In this document: piece by piece, positions 23,386-35,822 of the stretch
How positions within the stretch are numbered: the stretch's first letter is position 1
Layout of the letters: each line of letters opens with the position of its first letter
Source of the DNA: Phallusia mammillata
Taxonomy: Eukaryota; Chordata; Ascidiacea; Phlebobranchia; Ascidiidae
DNA: 64,000 nt
Assembly (NCBI GenBank): GCA_003260075.1
Contig: QLIY01000394.1
Location: forward strand, 1-64,000
Direction: 5' to 3'
Translations under genes and position numbers: made by a program
The notes under the pieces: model-generated
Seen by the model: the letters and a program-made list of their open reading frames with translations, nothing else
Databases searched by the model: none
Told to the model about the DNA's origin: nothing

Positions 23386-26060
23386 AATTTATTACAACAA
23401 AACTATTTCTTTATTTCTTTAATACTAAACGTATTTTGTTAAAACGGAAGTTATTGCAATATACGCTATTTATCTTTTATCAACTTCTACCACCCATAAG
23501 TTTGCAGCAGGTCTAGTTGTTTCTCGTATAGTTATTGACCAATTAAAATGCTTTTAGATTGTCCTACTTTTGCACACAGAGCAGTGTCCATTACAACGCG
23601 ATGTAATTACCGAAGCACTTTGCACGAAAACATGCATTATCACTTGTTTTTCCAAGCGATGATAGCTAACCACGTGATGCCACGCGCCCTCCTAATCCCT
23701 GAAACCGCCAATAAGCATTTCCGCTCACGTAGTCTTTATGTCGACGCAGTACGAACGACGGGCGTCTAAGTTTCCTCTTTTAACAGATAATGGTAGTTTC
23801 AAACCGCTGAAAATTCCACTTTCTGTATGTGGGAAAATCACCAACAAAAACAGGGTCTTTACTATGACAGGTTCTTAATTCACTGACGGTCACTGATTCA
23901 CTGATTTTTTGTCAGCCGGTTCTATCACAAAAGACATATTTTGCAGTCGGTTCTGTCCAAAAAACTGACAGTAACCAGTAATGCCAACCGGTTCGCTGAT
24001 CTCATAAAAATTCGTGAGATGGTTCTATAGAACCGGTGCGAACCGACTGAATCCCACCACTGGTTATACAAGTGTATTCACAGAGCCAAAAAGTTCAACC
24101 GCTGGACGCTTCTGCTTTGCAATATTTATAAAAAAGTTGATAGGGTCAGCATCTAAAAATGACCAATTGTGGCTCTAGCTTCACCCTTTTTGATTTAACG
24201 CTTGTTGCACACGTTTACGTTACTTGTCTTTATTATCATACTAAGGCGCTGAAACAAACTAATCAAATTTAATTTAAAAAAGCTTGATGCATCTACTTGG
24301 CCTTTCATGTCGAATTCCGTATCTTTGCCACAAAAAAGTGTCAATTTGACCAGTTTTAGAAGTTAAATGTCAAGACAAAAGAGTTTGTCAATGCCCAGCC
24401 ACCACTACACTACATATATTTTAATTCATGCACGCATAAATTTGTATCATTTTGCCGTACGGCTGCAGGCTGTGTATGTTTGCAATAACGATTATAAGTG
24501 GTTTTATAAGTTACGGCACTGTAATGGATGGAAATGTCGTTTTACCATTAATAAGTTTTCCATTAAATGACCTGGCTATGTAATTACCATTAATGGATGT
24601 GAATTGACTAACTAAACGTATACAAATTATCCTTGACGTGGTAATGATAGGTTTTCTGAAATGTTGTAATCGACTGGTGACAAAATGATATATCTGATGT
24701 TGATGTTGTCAAATTGTATTTGGAAAAACGAATGATAGGTAACTGTTCTTCATTGATTTATCTGGAGGTATTTTATTTCGCAAAATTAAGAATGATCGCA
24801 AAATGATTTCAATGAAAAGTATGCCATAGCAAGTTTATTAAAAGTGTTTTGCTGCAATGGAAAAGACTCCAGAATATTGTTAAGATTAATTTGGTATAAA
24901 AACAAAGTTATTAAAACTAAAAACAGTAAAAAAATCTACAAACCAGCGTTTTTTTATTATAATTTATCTATATCCAGAAAAGTCGCTTGTTTTTAAAACT
25001 TTTCATTTTTTTAGCGTTGCATTTATAAACATAAAAAACATACACTCTCGGAAAGCGGCTTTTTTCTATTTGCTCCCATGACGTCACATTGCGCCTGACG
25101 TCATCGGATGCAGAACTGACGGAAACCGGCAGCCTATTAGCGTGGGGGTAATTCTAAATTAAATTATAATTTGTAAAACTATTAATTATTATTAACTAAC
25201 AGATAAAATAGCTAAACGGAAACGCTGCTCGAAAATTTCCGTGTTTTAATGAGAACAAAAATTTACACCTAACTAAGTGAGCTATGCATCCCCGGAAAAA
25301 CCCCTTAAGTCGTTTATTCTTATTTTTTGTGGGACACCGAACGCCAAAGTCATTTTGCAGTCCCAGGGGTTAAATTACAACTAAATTTGAAAAGATTTTT
25401 TACTGTGCAAATAACGGAAGCTCACATTCGTTTCCAAACTGTTGGTAGTATTTTACACAATTACGAGTCGCCAGAGACTCAGTGGGAGAAGGAGACAACA
25501 GTCGCATATAATAACAGTCAGAAAACTTTAACATGTCTGAAATCATCCAACGTTTTTTACAGATAGGCTATGTAAGTGTTTTAAATACAAGCGCTGTTTG
25601 TTGTTTTTAGATACTGATGATGCCTTTCAATTAGGTAAAGTATATATTTCATTAAAAAACGGTGGATGACTTCAGACTTGTTAAAGTTTTCACATTCAAA
25701 ATTAATATAATTTTCAAATTGTTCGCCACAAGAGGTCATAAACTGCAATATCGTAATTGTCGCTAGGTGATGCACTTGCTATTGTCATTTACTCAAATTG
25801 GCGACCGCAGAACCAGAAACTTTCTCTTGGTAGTCAAAAGTCATGGGTTTTAACCTTAACAAGAACAGTTTTACACTCGTTAATGGTAAACCTACATGAA
25901 CATGAAAATTATATATTTCGTGAGTCTTATGGTGAATCATATAGCCAAAATAAACGTAAAAAACTACATCCCTGAATGAAAACGTTTGGGCAACTTCTCA
26001 TGCCATCATTAGATCTGGATTAACTTTTTTAATGCCAACTTTCAAACCAACACCTTTTAC

Positions 26061-26362
26061 CAGGGGTGTGCAACCTTTGTTATTGTGGGACCAAATACAA
26101 TTACCATGATTAGATAGCGGGCCGCACCTGTGTATAACACAAGGTGATTTTACTTTGTAGCTTACCAAATATGCTTAACTACAAGTAAAATTCGTATTTG
26201 ATTCTAGCCACATATTGCCAGATCGCAGAAAAATAGCATCGTGCGCATTAATCTTCACAAAAATATATAATAGTTGGACTCGTTTGCCATCAGTACATTT
26301 GAAATCCAAGCGTCTCTGCGGTCCGCACAACCTTTAATCAAGGGCCGCATTTGGCCCGCTTG
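26061..26362. mobile_element. hAT-type MITE, CAGGGGTGTGCAACC family
   Basis: Left end CAGGGGTGTGCAACCTTTGTT; right end degraded after the motif GGGCCGCATTTGGCCCG. Flanks CCTTTTAC and TCTTATAC agree at 6 of 8 positions. Related copies lie at 30664-30970 and 54050-54201. Confidence 0.65.
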
Positions 26363-28154
26363 TCTTATACAAACCAACAAAATCGACTCCCTTGTTCTAA
26401 TCACGTGTCCATGTTGCAAGCTTTAATTTATTCTAATCTCACACAATTACTTTCACCTAGCAGACCTAATAGAAAGTCTAATACAAAATGTACCATGTAG
26501 CTAAAGCTAATACCAACAAAGCGTTTATGACTAAGCGGAAATACAGAGGAATTATAGATACTGACGTCACAGCGCTGCTTGCACGCCATTGGTCCGCGCA
26601 AAGTCAGCTGACCGCCCGCTTCCTGTGAACGCCCTCCCACTGGTTAGGAGCCAGAAAATTTTTCAGCGACTTTTGACGCTTTTAAGAGCATTTTGAAATG
26701 TTTTATGTCTAATTTACGCGGTTCATTTTGTATTAGAGTATTAAAAAACTTTTGGTAATTTGAAACAATATGTATCTGTTCATAAGTTTAATGATGAAAA
26801 CAACGGCCATATAGGCGTAAAAAGCGACATGCTTTATTGTTCAAACGTTTCGGCAAATGCTCATGCCATGATCAGTTTTGGTAATTCTTTAAAACTGATG
26901 ATCGATTTAAGCGTTCAGATTCGAATCTACGTTGTTAAGGGTCCTATCGCAAATGCGAATTGCAAATATAAGCGTTAATTTTCGTAAATTTTATGTTTCG
27001 TTGGTTTAAAAAGCCTTGAATTCGGCTGCACTTCTAAAAAAAGACGTTTTTTACAACAACGAATAAGGATTATTCATAAATAAATTCACTAACTTCACTT
27101 AACCATGTATCTTCATAATGTACGATCGCTAAATAACAGGGCACTTTTAAAACAATTTCAACAAATTGTATGGCCGCCAGTGGGCGCTATAAAGCCAACA
27201 ACTTGCAAACACAAAAGCGCACAGAAATGTCAACTGCACCTTGTAATAATTAAAACTCAAAACCATACTGTTACTTTTAGCTAACTGTGCTTGGCTGCTA
27301 CAAAACTATACTTTCTGGAGTCGCGAAAAAAAGATAATGAAAGCGCTAATACTAAACAGTAGGAAATAAGCGACATTTCTTTGAAAACACAAAATTTGCG
27401 AGTCTAGCAGGAAATTATAACACTACAAATTGTCTAATTTAATTTAAAGCCGCCTGCCGCATGGTAAATTTTTGTTATAAGTATTCATTATAACTATTAA
27501 AACTGTTAAGCTGAGGTTTTCAATTATAGGTGCTGAAATTAACCATGAAAATGAAAATTAAACAAGTTTTGGGAATCAATTTTAACATTTTGGGAATGCA
27601 ACTAAGTGTAATAAATAAATTTAGGGTTAAATTTTACCTTTATAATCCACCAAGGAGCCCAAAAAGAAAAAATTCAGTAACTCCTCACTAAGTCAAATAT
27701 TACGGTTTTCCTCTTTAGCCTTGCTTAGAATACCTAGAACATACTTTTCAACTTTTCAACATATAGTCATTTTGCATTCTGGGCTGTATTAAGCGCAACC
27801 ATGCGATGTTATGCGCACTTTAAATTAACGGGAAATGAATAAAACAAGTTTCCTGTCAGTTATATTGGCCCACGAACAAACTGCGACAACTATAACATGC
27901 CTGAATATAAGTCCATACAATATCGAAGCAAAAACTTGCAACGAAATATTCCACCTATAAGGATTTTTTACCCTTAGATTTACAACTAAACTCATAACTG
28001 TGACACAGTACACATAATATGCTGGGCTTAAAATGAACATCATCCTATCAAACAACACTTTAGCAGTTCATAACTTGTCTAAGTAAGAACTTGTTACAGG
28101 CCTTAAAGAACCGGTATAAACCGGTTTAATCCCAAATATGTTTAAGCCATCTGC

Positions 28155-28409
28155 AGTTCTGAAAGAGGGAACAACTTCTTATGAAGTGGCCCATTGCCTT
28201 AAAGGGTATTTTTAACGAGTTTTTTCTTTCATTTACATGCAACTCGCTTAAAAAGGGGGCATATAATTTGGGGGGGGGGTATCTGCAGTTTAAAAATGGG
28301 AACAACTTGAAAGCGTATAAAGTGGCCCATTGCCTTAAAAGGTAGATTTAGCGAGTTATTTTCTTTCATTTACATGCAACTCGCTTAAAAAGGGGGCATA
28401 TAATTTATC
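28155..28409. repeat. Imperfect duplication around a 10-G placeholder
   Basis: Sequence 28155-28269 is repeated at 28282-28409 with several substitutions and indels, with ten G (28270-28279) between. Confidence 0.7.
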
Positions 28410-28421
28410 TCTAGCTATATC

Positions 28422-28805
28422 CAGGGTTGCCATGGCGTCCTTATTTTTAAGGGCAGTGTTTCAGAAAAATTTATTGTCCTCATTTCTAAGGAATTTCCTT
28501 GTTTTGAATTAGAGTCCTTATTTTGTCTTATATTCAACAATTACGAGAAACACACGGTGTGAAATGACAGTCAAATCCCTGCTACAGGGAAAGTAAACTT
28601 AAATCTGAGATGTCGTGAGATGCACGAAGTATTTCTACGAACAAGTAGTTGCTGGAACATACTATTTTCAGCAAAATAATGTTGAATGTGTTTATGGCTC
28701 ATATTAATGCAAAGATTTGTTCAAAAACGTTCTTGTTTTCGTTTTGAAAAAATATTTAATTTTTCGATTGTCATTATTTTGGGGTCCATGTCGATGGCGA
28801 CCCTG
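28422..28805 (+). mobile_element. hAT-type MITE, CAGGGTTGCCAT family, copy B
   Basis: Ends CAGGGTTGCCATGG and ATGGCGACCCTG are clear inverted repeats. Flanks GCTATATC and GCTTTAGC agree at 6 of 8 positions. The 384-bp body aligns with 2115-2499. Confidence 0.8.
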
Positions 28806-29139
28806 GCTTTAGCTGTTTAGGGGCTACACGGAAAAAGTTGGAGCACCACTGGTTTAAACCTACTGTTTTTTTAACCACGGTGTAACAACAGTTCGAATTT
28901 ATGGCGGAAGATTTTAACAGAACATCCAGCACGCCTACATTGATATCACACAAATCAAGTCTAGGAAGGAACTCCTAGACGTATTCTTGACTGCGTGACG
29001 TGGGAGGTAGGCCGTTTGTGACGTCACGACGTCCTGTGGCCCACGTGGTTGTCTATTTTCGGTGCAACTTATAAATGACCCAAATCAGGTTGCGTTTTAG
29101 ACATATATATAGGGAGTTTTCGGCAAAACTGTGTCGTTA

Positions 29140-29430
29140 GGCCCAGTGTTGTAAGCAGGCCTGAAATGAAGGCCCGAAACCCAAAAGTATCCTGATTTAT
29201 GTCCGAAAACAGGTGAAAATGCGGAAAAAATGAGGCCAAGTGCAAATCAGGTCCGAATCAAGATCGGGTTCGGTTTTGGGACAATTCGTTTAATTTTGTC
29301 TAAAACGTGCTTGATTCGGGCTTGACTTTACACTTGGTATCATTTATACTGCAGTTTCACCAAGTTTCGGGGCTAACTCGAGCTTTAGTTTTTACAAAAT
29401 TCGAGTTCGGACATCAATTTGGGCCCAATT
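29140..29430. repeat. GGCCCGAAACCC / CGGGTTCGGTT repeat family
   Basis: Shares blocks such as GGCCTGAAA, TCGGGTTCGGTTTTGG and CTTGATTCGGGCTTGACTTTA with 16120-16260, and weaker blocks with 18775-18930 and 19730-19790. This is a degenerate interspersed repeat, probably a MITE, but its ends are not defined. Confidence 0.45.
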
Positions 29431-30439
29431 CGGGGTAATTTTTTTCGTTTATGCCGCATTTAAAAACTTATGGGTGTGTTTAAGAAGTACACGCTTTACG
29501 CGAAAAAGGGCCCATAGTACACAAAGATTTACGGAAGTACGGCAGTAAATACGCACCAATCAATACACACCCTGCGCGAATGTACGTTCAGGCAAAAAAA
29601 GTAAAATTATACAACGCAGCAAATGAGAGTATTTAATCTTCTAAAACAAGGCACAAAATTTAAACATTTTCAAAATGTTTTGAAGCTAGGCAAAAATTTT
29701 CAAAAAACTTTGGGCCCAAACCCGGTCTAGCTTACAGTTATAATAGAACGAAATAAAAACTTTACTTTTTCAAACTGTGCCCTGGAAAGGTTAAAATTCT
29801 TATCATACTATCCTAACAAGGGCGGCTAACAAATTCGCAATAACTAACCTTACTAATTTACGGACTATAATGAAGTCTACGCAGTAGCCACAGTTGCATA
29901 TCTATATACATGTAACATACACACAGCAGAGAGAGAAAGATAGAGACGCTTATACATCCGGAAACTGGCAGTATTCACACATAACAACATGCCTCTTTCT
30001 AATGCTAACAAAACGCGAGTGGTGACGGAAACGCTATACGCGTCGGTTGTTGCAACGAGCTCTGTAACAATACAATAAGAGCTCCAGTTCAATGGAAACG
30101 CGCCGGTGAACATTTGCAAGTGACTAGGGATCCCGTATTGACGCAGAAACCATAAACAAAGAGTCGATTTAATATCAACAAACACTACATGATTTATAAA
30201 CGATTGCTTTGTATGTGTTAAAATGTGAATAGATAGCATTGCCGCTAATTGCCTTAATTTTACCTTTACCTATTTTTAAGTGAGACATTACATGTTAGAA
30301 CTTCTCAGCATTTTTGGTCTACTATGGCGGGATGTACAGCATAACTTGTGGTCGTACTCAAGCATATTACAGTACAGTATGTGTGCTAAGAACTGTACAT
30401 TATACAAACTCTTTTGTTGTATATTCAACTTATAAAAAT

Positions 30440-30970
30440 GACTTTTTTAAGCTTAAATTTGCACGCCTTTTATATGTAGGACCGCTTAGACGTACAAATC
30501 GAGCTGCTAGACAGGACCGCTTAGACCAGGGGTGGGCAACCTTTGTTACTGTGGGGCCAATTACAAATGTGGGGGGGGGGTCTTTTTTACGTTTAAATTT
30601 GCATGCCTTTTATATTTAGGACCGCTAAGACGTATAAATCGAGCTGCTAGACAGGACCGCTTAGACCAGGGGTGGACAACCTTTGTTACTGTGGGGCCAA
30701 TTACAAATGTCAAAGTTGGATCGCGGGCCGCACCTGTGTATAACACAAAGTAATTTTGCTTTGTTGCTTACCAAATATGCTAATCTACAAGTATAATTCG
30801 TATTTGATTCCAGCCACATGTTGCCAGGTCGCAGAAAACTAGCATCGCAGGCCCATTAATGAGCTCAAAAATATGTAATAATTGGACTCGTTTGCCAGTA
30901 CTTTTGAAATCCAAGCGGTTCTACGGGCCACACAACCTTTAAAGAAGGGCCGCATAAGGCCCATAACTTC
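30440..30970. mobile_element. hAT-type MITE (CAGGGGTGG family) with duplicated left end
   Basis: The left end CAGGGGTGG(G/A)CAACC occurs at 30529 and again at 30667, because 30440-30570 is repeated at 30582-30710 around ten G (30571-30580). The body shows GGGCCGCACCTGTGTATAACAC as in the 26061 copy. The right end is unclear because of another placeholder at 31014-31023. Confidence 0.55.
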
Positions 30971-31113
30971 GTTGTCTGTCAGAACGCCATAAGTCAATAC
31001 AGATGAACCTGAAGGGGGGGGGGACGGGCCACACAACCTTTAAAGAAGGGCCGCATAAGGCCCATTACTTCGTTGTCTGTCAGAACGCCATAAGTCAATA
31101 CAGATGAACCTGA
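30920..31113. repeat. Near-perfect duplication around a 10-G placeholder
   Basis: Sequence 30920-31013 is repeated almost identically at 31024-31113, with ten G at 31014-31023. Confidence 0.7.
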
Positions 31114-34100
31114 AATTTTTCAACAACGTTATCCCGGATAGCAATGCATGCACGGGAAGTACAACTTGTTCCAGGCAAAAAACTTCGCTTCCCATTGAAA
31201 TAGGCGACAACAACCGCTTGTACATGAACACAAACTATATGCTGGCTGTGACCTAAAAACCATATTGTGCAAACTGTAAACTAAGGACCAGAAAATAACT
31301 TAACAAGTTTACATTCTGCAGAAGTGGTGTCAAAAATAAAATAGGCCACTAAAATCTTATAAATTTGGTCCATTGAATGCGTTTAATGACTAAACATCGT
31401 GAATCCATAGACTAAAAATGTACACTTGTGCTGTTTGTAAGTTAGCCACAAGAAAAACGCTTTTTGCAAAGGTAACAAAACATAAAAAAACAGACATATG
31501 TACAACAGCAAAAGTGCAAAACATTTTTTTAGCCTCTACACACAACTTGTTTTTGTAAAATAACACAACCTAAAACCTCAACAAAGACAAAAAATTGAAA
31601 CTGGTATACTTTAGGAACTATAAATAGCTAAAGTCATCGACATAATTATGCTTACACTCACCCATGTCATTATCAAGCAAGACTAACGCAAAATTGTCTT
31701 TCATACCAGTTCCAGGCTTAAGCCAAAAGCAACCGAACCGGCATCAATCGTAACTGCCTCAACCGAAATGTCCTGCTGGAACTAATTGCTATGGACGTAG
31801 CAATTCCAACGGCCGGTTGACGAGCACTGACGAATCGAAGATGAATAGAAAATAATATTATGGAATCAAACGCACTCGTAAAAGAACCTGTCATCGCGAC
31901 GCGGCAGACGTGAAAGTTGAATAAAAAGACCTGGTTTGGCAGTAAATATGGCGGTTGTAAATAGCCATGTGCGTGTCCGTACATTGCCCAATTAACGGCT
32001 GCAAGGCTACGTTACTATGGTGATTTGTTTTGTTTTAAATTGCTTATGATTGTAACGGTTTGGTGGGAATTTTGAAATATCTCTCTAGCAGTCATTTTAG
32101 TGGTATAGCATAAAACGATGACCAATTAACGGTTTATTTGCTTTATCACACTTGCGAAAACATAACTTGTCCTTTTGTAGCGTAAAACAGTTTTAAAAAT
32201 TCCCATTAGCTAGGAAAATCCTATCCTTACCAGCGCATTTTCACTAGCCGTATTAAAACGTGTTTTGATCATTGACAAAAAAGAACGGCATCGATTTGCC
32301 ACTACATTACAAATATAGACAAATACAACAGTTCCATAGACAATAAAATGCAACTCTCCCTCTTTAAAACTGCCATCAATTTATTCATTATGACACTACA
32401 CTTGTAAACGCTACAGTACACTATATACTTAAGTAAAAAAACGTTCATACCCTTTTAAAAGCACAAAATTAGGAGAATAGGTATTTCATTCCAAGCATAT
32501 ACACTATTTCCACGTCTAACTACCTGTACAATTCAAGTAATACGTACCGTTTTGAACTTTGCAGCACCACAAGCTCATTCAAAAGCTGCCTGTAACTCCA
32601 GGTGACTTGTAGGTAACAAGGCATTGTCTACAGTGCGAGCGCATTTAGCTCAAAAGGAAGTGTGAGGCATAACTGTCGTGCCGCTGTCCTACTAGTCTGT
32701 TCTCTGCTGTGCTAAAGAACTGCCAGTAGTTGCTGTGCTGTTCCTACGTCTACTTAAACGATTGTGATGTCAGCAAAATAGGTGGATGTCGCTTGTGCAC
32801 TGTACTGTTGTTGCAATACCCAAATAAATACACCTACATACAAATAGGTGTTAGCTTTAGCAAGGGCAAAGTGACTGCTTAGAGGTTAAGCATACAAGTT
32901 AATATTCTAAATAACCTCTAATTTGGGGAACAGCGCCCAAGATTCGATCATAAATAATTCTAATTGGTTGCATTTCTGTGCTAAACACGGCTGAAAATCC
33001 TTTAACATGAAGCTTATTTAACCTTCTATGCAAGCTATCAATCTGAATTGTGTTTGTATACGTTTAAAATTGTATGTTTTATAACTGTTTACATTTGGAA
33101 TTGCACGGTCTATCTTTTAAAACGGAATACATAGCTCTACCACCACTTTTTGCCTAAAGTAAGCATACTTCAAATAAGGTCAATCTTGAAAAATTAGCCG
33201 TTACATACACTAAATACTTCCATTGTTGCACAGGTTGCACAGCTGCCAGCTAGCATCTACTTATTTCAAAGAATTTGCATCTTAACTTAGATTATATCCA
33301 GCCGGCAGTCCTATTGTCTTTAGACACCATTAGAATAGCAGCACGCTTTAGTTACATTACAGCGCCATGTGAAAGAAGTGAAGCTGTTCCGCTGATCTAA
33401 GCAACTTCCGCACGTAAAACTTGTTTTACCGGTTGAAGTTGACGGATACGTTCAGCTGTTATGACTGGAATGGTACAAAACGGACTGGAACAAAATACCA
33501 AAAACAAAACTGCGACTTTGTATCCAGTGAATTTATTCTGTTGCAGACTTTAAAACGATTGCTGATATTATCACAAAAACAATGAGAAACAAGCTAACTG
33601 GAACTTGCTTTTGATAAAGCTTTTTTCAAAAGACTGTGTCTGGTACTCAGGCTGCTGTTATGAAAATCTTATGCAAAGTAGGCAATTGTAAAAAAACTGT
33701 GAACAACAACTCGTTTAGCACTGAAGAACTGAAAACCATTTAATTTTGTAATATTGTTCTTGTTATGAGCAAGTTGTAATGCAAGTCAAAGACTGTAAAG
33801 CGTCTTAATAGGCACAGTAACCAATAATGGTTAAAATTGGGGTGACTTTATATAAACTGACTTAAAGCATCATACATCGGTCAATGCATATTTTTCTTGA
33901 GTGATACTGCACAATTGTGTACAAGGAAAAGTATATGCATCTGTTAAGACATAACTAAACTTGAATACCCAACAATCAAACGTTGTTTTTTTATAAAAAG
34001 GCTTACTTGGCTTTCAGCGGTTGAAATAATCAACATATTTCGGCACAGGACTAAATTATAAGTTGAAACCATTGCATTGCCCTTTTCGTCACAAAGATAA

Positions 34101-34919
34101 ATGATGACAAAACTGGCCAGAAGTAAGATCTACGCACACGACTTGTCAAACAACACTGTTTACCATTTGTTCACAAAAATGTCCCTGCCTGAAAGGGTTT
34201 TAAAAGAAATTAAAACAAATTTACTGTTAACAATTGCTGTATAGTTGTCCACAATACGAAATCGCATTCTAATGTGTTGTATTAAAGTTAAACGATCTAT
34301 CTTTATTTTCGTAGCTTTTGAATTGTTACCATCTGCCTTAGGTTATAAAAGGCTGCAGTTGTTGCATCATAGCGGACAACTAACAGTCCATTATTCCGTC
34401 ATACAGGTTGTGATGTAACAACCGGTTGTGAGTGTCAAGCGCGGACGAACAAACTCATCCATCCGCTGTGGTCGAATTTATGAATGGAAAAATTTTACGA
34501 AGCAAAAATTGTGAGTAGTCTGTCCTCGAAAATTTAGGAACACAATTTTGCCCATCATTGGTCAAGAAAACGTCCTTATCGGGACAACAAACGGAAAAAA
34601 GGGGACTTTTACTTACACACCGCCCCTGTCATACACTAATTAAACATCTTCGTTTTGAAGAGATTATAAGCACTGGCAATAGATTTTAGATCAGTATTGA
34701 CTCTTCTACGGTCTCCACCTACCTTTATCTGGGCATAGGCATTTGTGGACTATTTTCTTAATGCGCAGTAACGAATTAATACGGAGTTGTTTAACACACA
34801 ATATTTTTGTATGTTATGCGGTCGAGGACTCATAAACCCTTTCACAGACTTTTTCACTGGACTGGGGGTTAAGAAGCGTTCTCATAAAGGAATTTTTGTA
34901 CAACATAACGTTTTTAACG

Positions 34920-35090
34920 CTATACACGGACTTGAAGAGTAATTTAATCAAAAACAAACTGCCAGAAAACGTGTGCATAAAGAATGCCCTGATGATGGCA
35001 ACACTGATTGTTGAAACGTTTGCATGATGATGTATTCTTTATACGAAAGTTCTCTGGCAGTTATGTTTATGATTAAATTACCCTTTTAAC
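34920..35090 (+). repeat. Foldback repeat with a hammerhead-like loop
   Basis: Arms of roughly 45-50 bp, imperfectly inverted: GTAATTTAATCA through ACTGCCAGA to ATAAAGAAT on the left, and their complement ATTCTTTAT through CTGGCAGT to TGATTAAATTAC on the right. The loop reads CCCTGATGATGGCAACA, CTGAT, then TGTTGAAACGTTTG: a CTGATGA box, a small stem and a GAAACG box. The same architecture recurs at 59045-59165. Confidence 0.55.
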
Positions 35091-35268
35091 GATTATATAA
35101 ACTTGGACACGTGTTTTTACGTAATTGGGAAGCAGCGATAGCCCAAGTTGTACTTGGGGGGGGGGTTGATTGATTAAATTACCCTTTTAACGATTATATA
35201 AACTTGGGCACGTGTTTTTACGTAATTGGGAAGCAGCGATAGCCCAAGTTGTACTTGGGGGGGGGGGG
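35070..35268. repeat. Duplication with a placeholder after both copies
   Basis: Sequence 35070-35155 ends in GTACTT and a G run; its copy 35170-35256 ends at the same GTACTT and again in a G run (35257-35268). Both copies stopping at the same base suggests a fixed break point. Confidence 0.6.
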
Positions 35269-35412
35269 TTGAAAAAAATCCTATTTTAGTGACCAAAATA
35301 GCGAAAATATTTCATAAATTTAAAAATAAAATTCAATCTGACCAAAACGTTTTTTTTTTCTGTAAACATTAATAAAAGTGACAAGAATTAGGTAAAAACA
35401 GAAGTTGTCGCT

Positions 35413-35524
35413 TGGTTTTAGGTGTTCAGCTTACGTGGTTGTGTCATCCCTTCCATAAAATCCATCAATGACGGAGAGAACTTTTCCTTCTGGACAATCT
35501 ACGTTTACTGATTCACCGAATTCA
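35413..35524 (-). pseudogene. Second, truncated copy of SUEL lectin exon D4a
   Basis: On the minus strand it encodes CEFG-less EFGESVNVDCPEGKVLSV and then DGFYGRDDTT up to a GTAAGC donor. It is homologous to the exon at 36283-36403, with several amino-acid changes. It is cut at its 5' end by ten G (35525-35534), and no matching D4b exon follows because another G run intervenes at 35257-35268. It is either an allelic contig end or a real paralogous exon. It does not form a working gene as it stands. Confidence 0.5.
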
Positions 35525-35589
35525 GGGGGGGGGGCCGTAGATGTCATAATCAATGTATTTGTGGAAAAGGGGGCTTTTTTTAAACAAAA

Positions 35590-35820
35590 CAAAAACAGCA
35601 ACAGATAAACACATTTCCTGGAGCGTTTATTTCACAAACCCGATTATAATTTGCATTCAAAACAGCACAATCATTTCCAGATAAGAATTCACCAGGGGGG
35701 GGGGTATAAACAAAACAAAAACAGCAACAAATAAACACATTTCCTGAAGCGTTTATTTCACAAACCCGATTCTAATTTGCATTCAAAACAGCACAATCAT
35801 TTCCAGATAAGAATTCACCA
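35590..35820. repeat. Duplication covering the lectin 3' UTR
   Basis: Sequence 35590-35694 and 35706-35820 are almost identical, with ten G at 35695-35704. The copy adjoining the stop codon is the functional one; the other is probably the second allele. Confidence 0.7.
35752..35757 (-). terminator. AATAAA poly(A) signal of the lectin gene
   Basis: TTTATT on the plus strand reads AATAAA on the minus strand, about 65 nt past the lectin stop codon at 35823. Distance and strand fit. Confidence 0.5.
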
Positions 35821-35822
35821 AA

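Larger units (their letters stand above)
20600..28420. other. Intergenic, no gene supported; repeats and placeholder runs
   Basis: Contains a 41-G run (21345-21385), the duplicated SINE-like repeat at 23080-23346 around G at 23208-23218, a CAGTGGTGGGATT-type MITE remnant ending near 24063, hammerhead-like fragments (25925-26010, 26790-26880), a hAT MITE (26061-26362), and a duplication around ten G at 28270-28279. No exon-like conserved frame was found. Confidence 0.45.
28806..35822. other. Intergenic, no gene supported
   Basis: Besides the repeat at 29140-29430, it holds a CAGGGGTGG-type MITE duplicated around ten G (30440-30710), a second duplication (30920-31113) and a hammerhead-like foldback (34920-35090). 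About 31.1-34.9 kb looks like plain AT-rich sequence in which I see no exons, RNA genes or repeats of note. The rightmost 300 bases hold duplicated 3' parts of the lectin gene. Confidence 0.45.

Noticed and set aside
30314..30753. Two adjacent similar frames of about 100 and 73 codons
   Set aside because: They translate a duplicated MITE left end; the similarity is at DNA level around a 10-G run.
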